Source of the DNA: Zygaena filipendulae
Taxonomy: Eukaryota > Arthropoda > Insecta > Lepidoptera > Zygaenidae
NCBI GenBank assembly: GCA_907165275.2
Contig: OU015675.1
Span: forward strand, 2,187,501-2,251,500
Reading direction: 5' to 3'
DNA length: 64,000 bases
The notes beneath the pieces were generated by a model. That model made no database searches, was not told the DNA's origin, and saw only the letters and a list, made by a program, of their open reading frames with translations. Shown piece after piece: positions 1-10,030 of the stretch; the stretch's first letter is position 1, and each line of letters opens with the position of its first letter. The translations under genes were made by a program, and so were the position numbers.

Positions 1-415
1 AAAACAAAGAAATATTCCACTGTTTAGTTTTTTTAATGCAAATTAACGTGGGTTCCGATAGTAAAATTGATAAATGTGGTGGAACTTAGGTATTTATTTG
101 GCAGATATTTAATTGAACCGGGTTGGAAATAGTGAAATAAGATGAAAAAATATCATGTAGGAAGTTTATTCAGATTATTATGGTCAAAGTTTTAAAAGTA
201 ACTGTAGAGTGTGAGGTAGTTCCTGAGGCTTTAGTTTTAACTTAAGTGAACTGTAAAGTTGAGTCTAGTTAATTTGTAATTAATAATTATGTATATTCAG
301 TATATTTCTTTGGTTCCCTCCGTGAGTTCAAACTTCTGAAATACATTTTGTTTGTTAATTCAAACTGTAAAACGACGCAAAAATATATATCTATTTACCC
401 ACTTGAAAGCTTGTT
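1..415. other. Unassigned AT-rich sequence left of the palindrome
   Basis: No convincing frame, RNA or repeat is seen. The palindrome begins at about 416, where the sequence starts to match the reverse complement of the DNA ending at about 10488. Confidence 0.5.
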
Positions 416-859
416 ATGCTACTGCTCCACCTGCGTGTTAACGCGTAAATTTGTGCGCTAATTTAGGCATTACGTAGATGTGGCCAACATTTTAAGGTGT
501 AACCTCATGCAGCCGCTCGACGCTCGTTTGCAGCGATAAATCCACAGAACACACAAAATCTGGTCACATCGGGTCACGTGACTTGATTGTCGCCGCGTCA
601 AAAACACCCCCGGTGCAACCTCATGCAAGCCGCTCGACGCTCGTTTGCAGCGACATGTCTGGTTACGTGAACCTATTTTGAATTTCCCGCGACTCAAAAG
701 ATGCGATAGGCAGGCAGTCGCTCGTCGCTCGTGTGCAGCGACTTATCTGCACGTGTCCCAATTTTGAATTTCCCGCGACTCAAAAAAGTAGCGATAAGTC
801 GCCGGCCGGCAGCAAAATCAGTGTACTGTGTGATGATGGTTCCTGGCCGGACCACGGTA

Positions 860-1245
860 TGGAACAGAGTTTTTACGCTAGCACAAATTCATTATTTTTA
901 TTGTTCCCTTTTGTGCCACTAATTCCAGGAATTTGTGCCTTCTCGTTCTGGAGTTAAAAGAGTACGATTGTGGTTGGGCTGCAGGGAATCCTAATTTCTG
1001 GCCCGATTACGATACGGAACGGAATTTTTTTGTTGCAAGATTACATTATTTTAATTGTGCCTTTTAGTGCAACCAGTCCTAGGAAAGTGTGCCTTCTGGT
1101 TCTGGAGTTACAACTTACAAGAATACGACCCAACCATGGCTCGGAACTGAGATGAGATTTTTTTTTTAACAAATTAATTATTTTAGTTGTGCCTTCTAGT
1201 GCCACTAATCCCAGGAATTTTTGCCTTCTGATTCTGGAATAGTAC
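860..1245. repeat. Tandem degenerate repeat in the left arm (about three copies)
   Basis: A unit of roughly 65 bp, running from an ATTATTTT run through GTGCCACTAATCC and ending in TTCTGGTTCTGGAGTT-like sequence, recurs at about 890-955, 1045-1110 and 1178-1243, spaced by about 130-150 bp. The same array is present inverted at about 9680-10030. Open frames here follow the repeat and are not thought to be genes. Confidence 0.6.
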
Positions 1246-1261
1246 GAGCCTAATCTTTACA

Positions 1262-1472
1262 ATAGCTGTTCCCGTGGTTTCATCCGCGTAGTATGCGAAA
1301 TTCAATGTAGTTTCTTCTGAGTTAATTTTAGAGTTCTCGTGGAAATTCCGGGATAAATAGTAGCCTATGTTCTTGTCTGTACCCCTGACAATGTGATGAT
1401 CGGTTGAGCCGTTTAGCCGTGAAACAAACAAACAAACAACCTCACTTTTGCATTTATAATATTAGTAAGGAT
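1262..1472 (-). mobile_element. Lep1-like non-autonomous Helitron
   Basis: On the minus strand it begins with the TCCTTACTAATATTATAAATG-type 5' end (about 1472). It runs through the GATCGGTTGAGCC and AAACAAACAAACAA blocks and ends in the hairpin TTCATCCGCG/CGCGGATGAA followed by CAGCTAT. Helitrons end in a hairpin then CTRR without target duplication, which fits. The inverted copy in the other arm is at about 9434-9655. Confidence 0.75.
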
Positions 1473-1882
1473 TAATTTGTAAATATTTCCATTGACCTTG
1501 ATAACAGTGCCCTAAAATATTTCAATACTTATTACTGGGAATGACTCTTCTTCGCAGACATAACAGTGTTTAGAAAGCAATGTCTCACGCGTGGATCGAT
1601 CGTTAACTTTCACTCATGTTAGTTTAGGCACTAAAGGGCACGTTTTATTAAAAAAAAATAAGTGAACTGACAAAGACTCGCCAATGCATTTCAATGTAAA
1701 TAAATTTCAGAAGAGAAAATTTCTACTGAATTGGCTGTATGGACTTAGTTTCCTTTGCCTTCCCCATTAGGGTAAATTTAACAAAAAAAAAGACCGAGTA
1801 GTACCCACAAATTAACTAGACATAATATGGCTACCTACCTCACCTACCTGGTACCTGTTTTTCCATTCTTTTATAAATAACT

Positions 1883-2077
1883 AGCTGTCCCGCGCGGTTT
1901 CACCCGCGATAATTTCAGAGTTCCCACGGGAATTCCGGATTACAATATAGCCTATGTTACTCAGGGATAATGTAGCTTTATAAAGAATTTTTGAAATCGG
2001 TCCAGTAGTTTTGGAGTTAAATCGTAACAAACAAACAAAAAATCAAATATTTCCTCTTTATAATATTAGTATAGATT
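1883..2077 (-). mobile_element. Lep1-like non-autonomous Helitron
   Basis: ACTAGCTGTCCCGCGCGGTTTCACCCGCG on the plus strand is the reverse of the Helitron 3' hairpin and CTAG end. The 5' end is at TATAATATTAGTATAGA near 2075. It has an inverted partner at 9088-9285 in the right arm, so it was present before the arms were duplicated. Confidence 0.75.
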
Positions 2078-2730
2078 ATCACAATCTTAAAAAGTTGGTT
2101 GATTTAACAATCATATATTATGAATCTATTCCACATGAAGTTTTTGTATCTTCAGTTCTTTTATATACATATAAATAGCTGTGCCCCGCGGTTTCACCCG
2201 CGTGAGTTTCGGGATTCCCGAAGAAACTCCAATGCAGTCTAATGTACTCCTTATAACAACAGCTAATTAGCAGTGAAAGTCCCGTCAATATCTGTCCAAC
2301 CGTGTCGGAGATTCACCCGCGTGAGTTTCGGAATTCCCGCAGGAACTCCAAACTTCTTTTATATAAACCTTGTCCTGACAATAACGAACACAAAAAAAAA
2401 AACAATTTTCGAATTTGGTGCAGTCGTTTGTAAGTTATGTGCTTACCAACACATTTGGCGATTCATTTTTATTATATAGATTATCACAATCTTAAAAGGT
2501 TTATTGATTTAACAAACATAATTATATTATGAATCTAGTCCACATGAAAATTTTGTATCTTCAGTTCTTTTATATATAATTATCACAATCTGGCGATTCA
2601 TTTTTATTATAATTATAGATTATCACAATCTTAAAAGGTTTATTGATTTAACAATCATATTATGAATCTAGTCAAAATGAATAGTTTTTGTATCTTCAGT
2701 TCTTTTATAATTATCACAATCTTAAAAAAT
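2070..2730. repeat. Tandem AT-rich units of about 90 bp
   Basis: The string GATTATCACAATCTTAAAA, followed by TTGATTTAACAATCATA, GAATCTAGTC and TTTTTGTATCTTCAGTTC, recurs at about 2075, 2478 and 2620. The right arm has the inverted array at about 8760-9085 with about four units. It contains no gene. Confidence 0.6.
2176..2345 (-). mobile_element. Partial Helitron copies (3' halves)
   Basis: The motif GTTTCACCCGCGTGAGTTTCGG occurs twice, at about 2190 and 2310. Only the 3' hairpin parts of two Lep1-like copies can be seen. This stretch is one of the blocks missing from the right arm. Confidence 0.5.
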
Positions 2731-2804
2731 TTAACTTTGTCTTAATGATGGAACAATTTATACAAATAATTCGATAAACAAAACAAGAAGATCCAGTTAA
2801 CAAA

Positions 2805-3080
2805 TTAAGTGTCTGATGCAAATCTCTGACATTTTTTGAGCACCAAATTCAAAATCTCAATGACAGTTTCCATTCTTTCCGACGGTGGTAATCGTTGCAA
2901 GTTAAAACCCACCCCAAGTAGGAATCCATCGACATCATCTATTTGTGGTGGTGGAGGTGGTTCAGGCACTGGATCTTCTCAGGAAATTGCATCGGCAATA
3001 TGGTTCAGAACAACCATTGACTCATCCACTCCTTTCTCTCTAATGGAATGTCTTCTTATCTTCTCACTTCGACTGAATAC
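2805..3080 (-). pseudogene. Decayed BESS-like protein tail, left arm
   Basis: The minus strand opens after a splice-acceptor-like TTCAG at 3081-3085 and reads to a TAA at 2805-2807. One in-frame TGA interrupts it at 2979-2981. Before the TGA is a basic stretch (RSEKIRRHS). After it come PEPPPPP, then DGFLLGVGFNLQRLPPSERM and a helix to the end. That last part has the spacing and the LPP turn of a BESS motif, the protein-contact motif found at the C-terminus of MADF-family DNA-binding proteins. MADF/trihelix-like proteins are known second proteins of some PIF/Harbinger transposons, so a transposon origin is possible but inferred. The glycine-rich frame on the opposite strand is a shadow. Confidence 0.45.
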
Positions 3081-3125
3081 CTGAATTTTTTAAACCCAAT
3101 TACAATGATAATTCTTATTAAAAAC

Positions 3126-3305
3126 TAGCTGTGCCCCGTGGTTTCACCCGCGATAATTCCGGAATAAAAAGTACCCTATGTCCTTCTCTGTACCCCTGCG
3201 TATATGCCACATGTGCATGCCAAATTTCATCCAAATCCGTTCAGCCGTTTTTGCGTGATTGAGTAACAAACATCCAAACATCTTCAGATTTATAATATTA
3301 GTAGG
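3126..3305 (-). mobile_element. Lep1-like non-autonomous Helitron
   Basis: The plus strand shows CTAGCTGTGCCCCGTGGTTTCACCCGCG at the 3' end and GATTTATAATATTAGTAGGA at the 5' end, with the TGTACCCCTG, CCAAATTTCATCCAAATCCG and TTTTTGCGTGATTGAGTAAC blocks typical of the family. Its inverted partner is at 8172-8361. Confidence 0.8.
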
Positions 3306-3720
3306 AAAGAAATGTCGACAAAATTTTGGAAAAATGTTAGAATGGAGTTGAATTGGTTACCTTTCTCACTATCGTGTTCGTAAACACTTTCGTTTACATC
3401 TACGTCACGCTCCTCTTTCTCATCGATATTCCGGCTGAAATTACTGCTTGTTGTAGGTACATGAAATAAGACACAAAGTCATAATTAAGTTCTGTAGATA
3501 ATCCTCAGATCATCCTGAAATTTATAACTCTGCTAGTTTTCACATTCAAGTTATCTTTGGCTAATCAAATTAACTTCCATATATTTTTATATTTAATTAC
3601 TGTTTTTATATTCTAAGGTGATATGAAATAAACGACAACAACCGTATCAAAAACAAAATATTAAACTGAGACATTAATATGATAACAAACTGCTAGGTAA
3701 CAAAAAAGGTGGTTCGAAAC

Positions 3721-3728
3721 TTTAATCT
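3721..3728. repeat. hAT target-site duplication, left copy
   Basis: TTTAATCT lies directly outside the left terminal repeat and is repeated exactly at 6903-6910. Eight base pairs is the rule for hAT elements. The empty site, AGATTAAA on the plus strand, is kept once in the right palindrome arm at 7748-7755. Confidence 0.95.
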
Positions 3729-3743
3729 CAGTGTTGCCAGGTG

Positions 3744-3980
3744 ACCATTTGGAGTTCTCCCCAAATCTTTTCCAAAATACCCCAAAATTCAGGTTTTACA
3801 GAAAAAAAACCCCCAAATTAAAAATATTTATTTTTTATGAATTATTTATTAAAATAAAATATGACCGTCTGGAGTTCTTCCCAAGTCTTTCCCAAAATAC
3901 CCCAAAATTCAGGTTTTACAGAAAAAAACCCCCAAATTAAAAATATTTATTTTTTGTGAATTATTTATTAAAATAAAATA
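3744..3980. repeat. Tandem duplication of a 117-bp subterminal block in the hAT
   Basis: Two near-identical units, at about 3744-3862 and 3864-3980, both run from TGGAGTTCT through CCAAAATACCCCAAAATTCA and TTTTACAGAAAAAAA to ATTATTTATTAAAATAAAAT. They lie between the left terminal repeat and the transposase stop codon, where transposase-binding repeats are often placed. Confidence 0.85.
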
Positions 3981-3984
3981 AAAA

Positions 3985-6426
3985 TTACATTAATTCGGCG
4001 ATAGCCTCCATTACTGCTGAATCCTCATTAGCTGAATCATCATTATCTTCAGACGCTTCGTCAGCAGTACCGGAACTACCGGCGTACATTTTTTCTGTAT
4101 TAAAATTTTTCAACATTTTTTCATTAGGCTGAAAGTTCACACATCCACCCACCAACGTGTACCTAATTCTTAAGATGGATTCGGCAGTGTGGATCGCCAT
4201 CCTGTTTCTAAGTTTGTCTTTTATTATGGACACTTGGGAGAAGGCTCGTTCCACAACTGCATTGGAGAAGGGCAAAGACATAATCCCCAACGCCAATTTG
4301 CTTACGTGACCAAATGACCTATCACCAACAGCATTTTTAAAATTATACACTTCAACCCAGAACTCTTCGGTGTCTTCTGTGGATTTCCAGACTGAACGAT
4401 GCAAAGCATTCCACTCTTGCACAACAGAATCAACATCATTACATATGCTCTTAAAAGATTTAGCTAAATTGGTAATATCCGGTTTTATTTGTGATGTTGC
4501 ATTCTTCGGGCTTAGTATATTGCAATTTTCTAAAGTTTTCATGTTGTTTGGGAGTCTCCTCTGAATTTGTTTACATATTTCTATAAGAAATTCTTTGCAT
4601 CGTTGCTTCACGTCTTTTAATTCATGGTTTCTTATACCCTCAGACTTTTCATTAAATGCATATCCAAAATTCATGAACGACGAGTCCATGATGTACTTTT
4701 CGAAATCATAGTTAGATAATCTATGTTTGTCTGCCTTTTCTAGCTGTGCTGGAGGTATTAAAACTGTTAAGTAGGTCAACAATAAGTTATGAAGTTCTTC
4801 TAGCAACTTTAAAGGGTCTGCATTAGTGGCTTGGAATATTTTATTTGTCATGGTGATAGGTTTGAGATAAGTTCCAAGAAAAGTCATGTATAACAAATTT
4901 GTCTTACTTTTGAGCATATTGTTTAATTGTTCAGCAGTATAACAGCGTTCTCTGGACGCAGCCATCTCGAAATGTAATTTTAATCCATCCCATTGCTCTA
5001 AAATTTTTATGAGAGCTTCGTACCTCGATAACCATCTAGTGCCAGCTAATTTGTTTATTTTTAATGGAGATTTTCCTTCATACAGTAACATGTATGTTTG
5101 CTTGTAATCAATCTGTCTCTTTGTACTATTGGAAAACCAGTTGTGACATTCTTTAATAAGAAAATCCAAAAACCGAGGAAGGGTCTTAAATGCATATTCC
5201 GCTGCTAAATGCAATGAATGACAAACGCACTTTATGGTTACCAGTTCAGGGTTTCCTTCCTTCAAAATAGAAGAAAAAGAATGGTGTTCACCAACCATGA
5301 CATTAGCACCATCCACACCTATGCCCAGAAGTTTGTCTGTGTTGAGACCATCAGCAGTTAGCTGTGCTTTGAACACATCAGCCAAAGAAGTTGCATCTGC
5401 AGATTCTATTTCTATCAATCTGTAGAACTGAGTAATAATTCTTTTCTGTTTTTCACTGAAAAATCGGATAATCATACACATTACTTTCTTAGTGTCAATG
5501 GTAGTAGTTTCATCGATGATCACTGAATAATGGCTGTCTCCAACTTCTTCCAACAATTCTTCCAAGAAACAAGGAGAAATAACATTTTTAATCAAAGCAG
5601 TGCATTTTGATCTGTGTAACTTCAGACCTTCCAAAACTGAAGAAGCTGGATCCAATTTTTTTATTAGTACTCCTAGATGGTCCACAGCTTTGATACTGGA
5701 ATGCTCAGCAACATATGCGGCAATTTTTAATTCGGCAATTTTTCGTGGCTCTTTTATGGGCTTTTCAAAAAAATTAGACATTTTACTTGACTGCCCGACG
5801 ATATTAGATCGTTTTATAGATTGATCATGTTTTTTTGTTTTGGAATGTAATAACAAATCCTTCTTGTGGGAGGATAACGTACAGCGACAGGCCTTGCACC
5901 ATGCTTTTGTATCGTCACCAATGCAAACTGTCAGCCACCCTGAAAATGGGGAAAAATATGAAATGGCAACTCAGGTTGCGACAACACATGGGTACGGAAC
6001 AAATCGTGTAGATACATTCATAAGCTTCAAGCTCACGCACACAGGCCACACAGCAAATACCTACCATACCCATTCCTAAATAAATGTTAGTTCAAAACCA
6101 CACGTTCATATTTAACAATGACATTAATAATAATACCTAACCAAACCAATCCCAGTGTTAGTAAAATATTGAAAGTATTTTAGTAATCTTATCTGTTTGA
6201 ATTACATTCATTACATACATGACGTCGATTTCGTTAATATCGTTGATTCCAGGTAGAGTACCTCTTACTCAGAGCTATAAAAATATATAAAACTTCAGTG
6301 ACATGATTTCATTTAGGTTATAATAACTTTAGACTGAGATTTACGTAGGTACTTACCTTTAAATACTGGATCACTTTCCCACTCGTTTCTATATCTCCTT
6401 ACATAACTTTTCTTTGATAGAGCCAT
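3985..6426 (-). CDS. hAT transposase with BED-type zinc finger (two exons)
   Basis: The long frame has no upstream ATG of its own. A first exon at 6426-6357 (23 codons starting MALSKKSYVRRYRNEWESDP, then one base) ends at a GTAAGT donor. A polypyrimidine-CAG acceptor gives exon 2 at 5939-3985. Joined in phase they give 674 residues. A BED-like finger follows at 38-61 (C38-x2-C41, H55-x5-H61). The expected RNase H-like catalytic residues can be placed: D166 in IIDETTTID, D233 in GIGVDGANV, and E587 in the C-terminal dimerisation block LPFSNAVVERAFSQ. The protein would cut and paste the surrounding element. No stop or frameshift is present. Domestication is possible but less likely, because terminal repeats and target duplications are intact. 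Confidence 0.9.
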
Positions 6427-6902
6427 TATTCATTATCTTCACCAAGACACAAACTACCAAATAGAAGTTTTATCAAAGACGACGACGAGACCGAGACACG
6501 AAGTGAACGAATTGAACGATACGACTGACGCGACACTACAGGACAGGACAGGCGGGCGGGGTGCGGGCGGAACCACAGATTAAATAATAGTTACTACCGC
6601 GGAAGGCCGGAAGGAGGCAACTTCGGACTTCGGGGCTATTCGGCTATCACCGCGGCACCGCGCCCGCGCGCAAATTGTGGTTCCGTTCCGTTCAGAATGT
6701 GAGCGTTCGCAGTTAGTGTTTGAATTTAATTTTTTATTGTAATTTCTCAGATATGGTTTGAATAATAAAAATCCCCGGATTCTCTCCAAACGCAATTTTT
6801 CTCTCCAACTATCCCCCCAAAAATATTTCCACCCCAATTATCCCTCCATGACAAAAAAAAACCCCCAAATTTGGCGAGAATCCCCCCCACCTGGCATCAG
6901 TG

Positions 6903-6910
6903 TTTAATCT
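6903..6910. repeat. hAT target-site duplication, right copy
   Basis: TTTAATCT directly follows the right terminal repeat and exactly matches 3721-3728. Confidence 0.95.
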
Positions 6911-7750
6911 TGATAAAACTGTACAATGATGAAACAAAATTATCGTTAAAACGTTTATGATTCTTTAATTAAATGTTTTAATATATTTACCTCGTCTGAA
7001 TCTATTGTTTACCTAGATAAATAAATTAAATAAATCGTTGCAGCACCAGAAGTCAACTTACGCCATTTTCCAAATACTAGCGTCCCAGTGCGGCGGGCAG
7101 CGACAAAGCTAACATTTTCAGCTTTGTCGCCACATCGATTTATCGCTGCCACAGACGTATAAGAGAACATACGTCGCTCCAAACGAGCGACGAGCGACAT
7201 AGCTCAACATTTTCAGCTTTATGACTGCCGCACCTTTTGAAACGCGGGAAATTCAAAATGGTGTCACGTGACCAGACATGTCGCTGCAAACGAGCGTCGA
7301 GCGGCTGCATGAGGTCGTACCCTTACCTCATGGAGCCGCTCGACGCTCGTTTGCAGCGACATGTCTGGTCACGTGACCCTATTTTGAATTTCCCGCGTTT
7401 CAAAAGGTGCGGCAGTCATAAAGCTGAAAATGTTGAGCTATGTCGCTCGTCGCTCGTTTTTTATGAGGTTTCGTTTGGAGCGACGTATGTTCTCTTATAC
7501 GTCTGTGGCAGCGATAAATCGATGTGGCGACAAAGCTGAAAATGTTCAGCTTTGTCGCTGTCCGCCGCGCTGGGACGCTGGTATTTGGGAAATGGCGTGA
7601 GTTGACTTCTGGTGCTGCAACGATTTATTTAATTTATTTATCTAGGTAAACAATGGATTCAGACGAGGTAAACATATTAAAACATTTAATTAAAGAATCA
7701 TAAACGTTTAAACGATAATTTTGTTTCCTCATTGTACAGTTTTATCAAGA
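6911..7750. other. Core of the palindrome
   Basis: The two arms meet here with a spacer under 10 bp around 7320. Both sides hold the CGCTCGACGCTCGTTTGCAG word, TCACGTGACC, AATTTCCCGCG and TTTTCAGCTTT in mirror order. A short start-like sequence, ATGGATTCAGACGAG followed by GTAAAC, is seen at about 7652 on plus; the left arm has lost the ATG. Open frames here are too short and too mirror-symmetric to call genes. Confidence 0.6.
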
Positions 7751-8171
7751 TTAAAGTGTATGTTAATTTCGAACCACCTTTTTTGTTACCTAGCAGTTTT
7801 GTTGTCATATTAATGTCTCAGTTTAATATTTTGTTTTTGATACGGTTGTTGTCGTTTATTTCATATCACCTTACAATATAAAAACAGTAATTAAGTTATA
7901 ATTAATTGATTAGCCAAAGATAACTTGAATGTGAAAACTAGCAGTGAAAACTCTAAGTAGGTAGTTTGTGCAGAGTTATAAATTTCAGGATTATCTACAG
8001 AACTTACGACTTTATGTCTTATTTCATGTACAACAAGCAGTGATGTCAGCCGGCATATCGATGAGAAAGAGGAGCGTGACGTAAATGTAGACGAAAGTGT
8101 TTACGAACACGATAATGAGGAAGGTAACCAATTCAACTCAATTCTAACATATTTTCAAAATTTTGTCGACA

Positions 8172-8361
8172 TTTCTATCATACTAATATTATAAATCTGA
8201 TAGTGTGGATGTTTGTTACTCAATCACTCAAAAACGGCTGAACGGATTTGGATGAAATTTGGCATGCACGTGTGGCATATTATACGCAGGGGTACAGAGA
8301 AGGTCATAGGGTACTTTTAATCCCGGAATTATCGCGGGTGAAACCGCGGGGCACAGCTAGG
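8172..8361 (+). mobile_element. Lep1-like non-autonomous Helitron
   Basis: The 5' end ATCATACTAATATTATAAAT and 3' end GGTGAAACCGCGGGGCACAG then CTAG are complete. It is the right-arm partner of 3126-3305. Confidence 0.8.
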
Positions 8362-8404
8362 TTTTAATAAGAATCATCATTGTAATTGAGTTTAAAAAAT
8401 TCAG

Positions 8405-8678
8405 GTATTCAGTCGAAGTGAGAAGATAAGAAGACATTCCATTAGAGAGAAAGGAGTGGATGAGTCAATGGTTGTTCTGAACCATTGCTGATGCAATTTC
8501 CTGAGAAGATCCAGTGCCTGAACCACCTCCACCACCACAATGGATGATGTCGATGGATTCCTACTTGGGGTGGGATTTAACTTGTGACGATTACCACCGT
8601 CGGAAAGAATGGAAACTGTCATTGAGATTTTGAATTTGGTGCTCAAAAAATGTCACGAGATTTGCATCAGACACTTAA
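8405..8678 (+). pseudogene. Decayed BESS-like protein tail, right arm
   Basis: This is the inverted copy of the frame at 2805-3080. It starts after the same acceptor-like TTCAG (8400-8404) and shares the same TGA after an ISS-like segment. It has a further one-base deletion at the CCACCACCACAA step that throws the BESS part out of frame. Sharing the TGA means that the frame was already broken, or read differently, before the arms separated. Confidence 0.4.
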
Positions 8679-8759
8679 TTTGTTAACTGGATCTTCTTGT
8701 TTTGTTTAACGAATTATTTGTATAAATTGTCCCGTCATTAAGACAAAGTTCTATTTTTT

Positions 8760-9085
8760 AACTAGATTCATAATGTGATTGTTAAATCAGTAAACGTTTT
8801 AAGAGTGTGATAATTATTTATAAAAGAACTGAAGATAGAAAAACTTCATGTTAACTAGATTCATAATATATGATTATTAAATTAATTAACCTTTTGAGAT
8901 TGTGACTGAAGATACAAAAACTCTTCATGTTGACTAGATATGTTGATATGTTTGTTAAATCAATAAACCTATTAAGATTGTGATAATTATATATAAAAGA
9001 ACTTAAGATACAAAAACTTCATGTGGAATAGATTCATAATATATTATGATTGTTAAATCAACCAACTTTTTAAGATTGTGATAAT
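8760..9085. repeat. Tandem AT-rich units of about 90 bp (right arm)
   Basis: Roughly four units of GATTGTTAAATCAATAAACC, TTAAGATTGTGATAATTA, AAAGAACTGAAGATACAAAAA and CTTCATGTTGACTAGAT. This is the inverted counterpart of the array at 2070-2730. Confidence 0.6.
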
Positions 9086-9087
9086 CT

Positions 9088-9285
9088 ATACTATTATTAT
9101 AAAGAGAAAAGATTTGTTTTTTTGTTTGTTACGATTTAACTCCAAAACTACTAGACCGATTTAAAAAATTCTTTCACCATTAGAAAGCTACATTATCCCT
9201 GAGTAACATAGGCTATATTGTAATCCGGGATTCCCGCGGGAACTCCGAAATTATCGCGGGTGAAACTGCGCGGGACAACTAGTTA
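9088..9285 (+). mobile_element. Lep1-like non-autonomous Helitron
   Basis: It starts near TCTATACTATTATTATAAAG and ends with GGTGAAACTGCGCGGGACAA then CTAG. It is the right-arm partner of 1883-2077. Confidence 0.75.
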
Positions 9286-9433
9286 TAAAAGAACAATCGA
9301 AAAAAATAGGTACTAGGTAGGTAGGTACCACAAATTAACTAAGGTAGGTACCATCAGAGAGAAGGTAATCACTGTACAATTCTTCTGAGTAGGTAGCTCT
9401 GTTATCAAAGTCAATGGAAATATTTACAAATTA

Positions 9434-9655
9434 ATCCTACTAATATTATAAATGCAAAAGTGAGGTTGTTTGTTTGTTTGTTACGCTTTCACGGCTAAAC
9501 GGTTTAACCGATCATCACATTGTCAGGGGTACAGACAAGGACATAGGCTACTATTTATCCCGGAATTTTCACGGGAACTCTAAAATTAACTCAGAAGAAA
9601 CTACATTGATATTTCGCATACTACGCGGATGAAACCGCGGGGAACAGCTATTGTA
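9434..9655 (+). mobile_element. Lep1-like non-autonomous Helitron
   Basis: It starts TCCTACTAATATTATAAATG and ends ATGAAACCGCGGGGAACAGC. It is the right-arm partner of 1262-1472. Confidence 0.8.
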
Positions 9656-9679
9656 AAGATTAGGCTCGTACTATAGTTA

Positions 9680-10030
9680 GGTATTCTAGAACCAGAAGGC
9701 AAAAATTCCTGGGATTAGTGGCACTAGAAGGCACAACTAAAATAATTAATTTGTTCAAAAAAAATCTCATTTCCGAGCCATGGTTGGGTCGTATTCTTGT
9801 AAGTTGTAACTCCAGAACCAGAAGGCACACTTTCCTAGGACTGGTGGCACTAAAAGGCACAATTAAAATAATGTAATCTTGCAACAAAAAATCTCCGTTC
9901 CGTATCGTAATCGGGCCAGAAACTAGGATTCCCTGCAGCCCGACCACAATCGTACTCTTGTAACTCCAGAACGAGAAGGCATAAATTCCTGGAATTAGTG
10001 GCACAAAAGGAAACAATAAAAATAATGAAT
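9680..10030. repeat. Tandem degenerate repeat in the right arm (inverted partner)
   Basis: This is the inverted counterpart of the three-copy array at 860-1245, with the same unit order. The 132-codon frame on the minus strand at 9660-10058 arises from the repeat; it has no recognisable domain and the opposite arm breaks it. Confidence 0.55.

Larger units (their letters stand above)
3729..6902 (-). mobile_element. Complete hAT-superfamily DNA transposon (3174 bp)
   Basis: The ends are CAGTGTTGCCAGGTG at 3729 and, reading inward from 6902, CACTGATGCCAGGTG: 13 of 15 bases agree. Perfect 8-bp duplications flank the element. It carries one uninterrupted two-exon transposase on the minus strand, with 476 bp of 5' flank that includes a CpG-rich stretch (6545-6680) likely to hold the promoter. 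Runs of CCCCCAAAT-like sequence lie near both ends. The left end contains a tandem duplication at 3744-3980. Intact coding sequence, terminal repeats and duplications suggest a recent, possibly autonomous copy. Confidence 0.93.
416..7318. repeat. Left arm of a giant inverted repeat (palindrome)
   Basis: Read from left to right, this segment matches the reverse complement of 7322-10488 in the same order. Matching pairs are 493-560 with 10350-10420, the Helitron at 1262-1472 with 9434-9655, the Helitron at 1883-2077 with 9088-9285, the frame at 2805-3080 with 8405-8678, the Helitron at 3126-3305 with 8172-8361, and 6911-7318 with 7322-7750. The arm is interrupted by the hAT at 3729-6902 and has about 0.5 kb not found in the right arm, around 1515-1790 and 2170-2570. 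The arms are clearly diverged by substitutions and indels, so this is an old duplication and not a simple assembly fold-back. Confidence 0.9.

Noticed and set aside
2836..3084. Glycine-rich 82-codon frame on the plus strand
   Set aside because: It is antisense to the BESS-like frame; the glycine run is the shadow of the proline run.
3985..5856. hAT transposase starting inside the long frame at a TTG codon
   Set aside because: It would lack an ATG and cut the zinc finger in half. A first exon with proper splice sites at 6426-6357 solves this.
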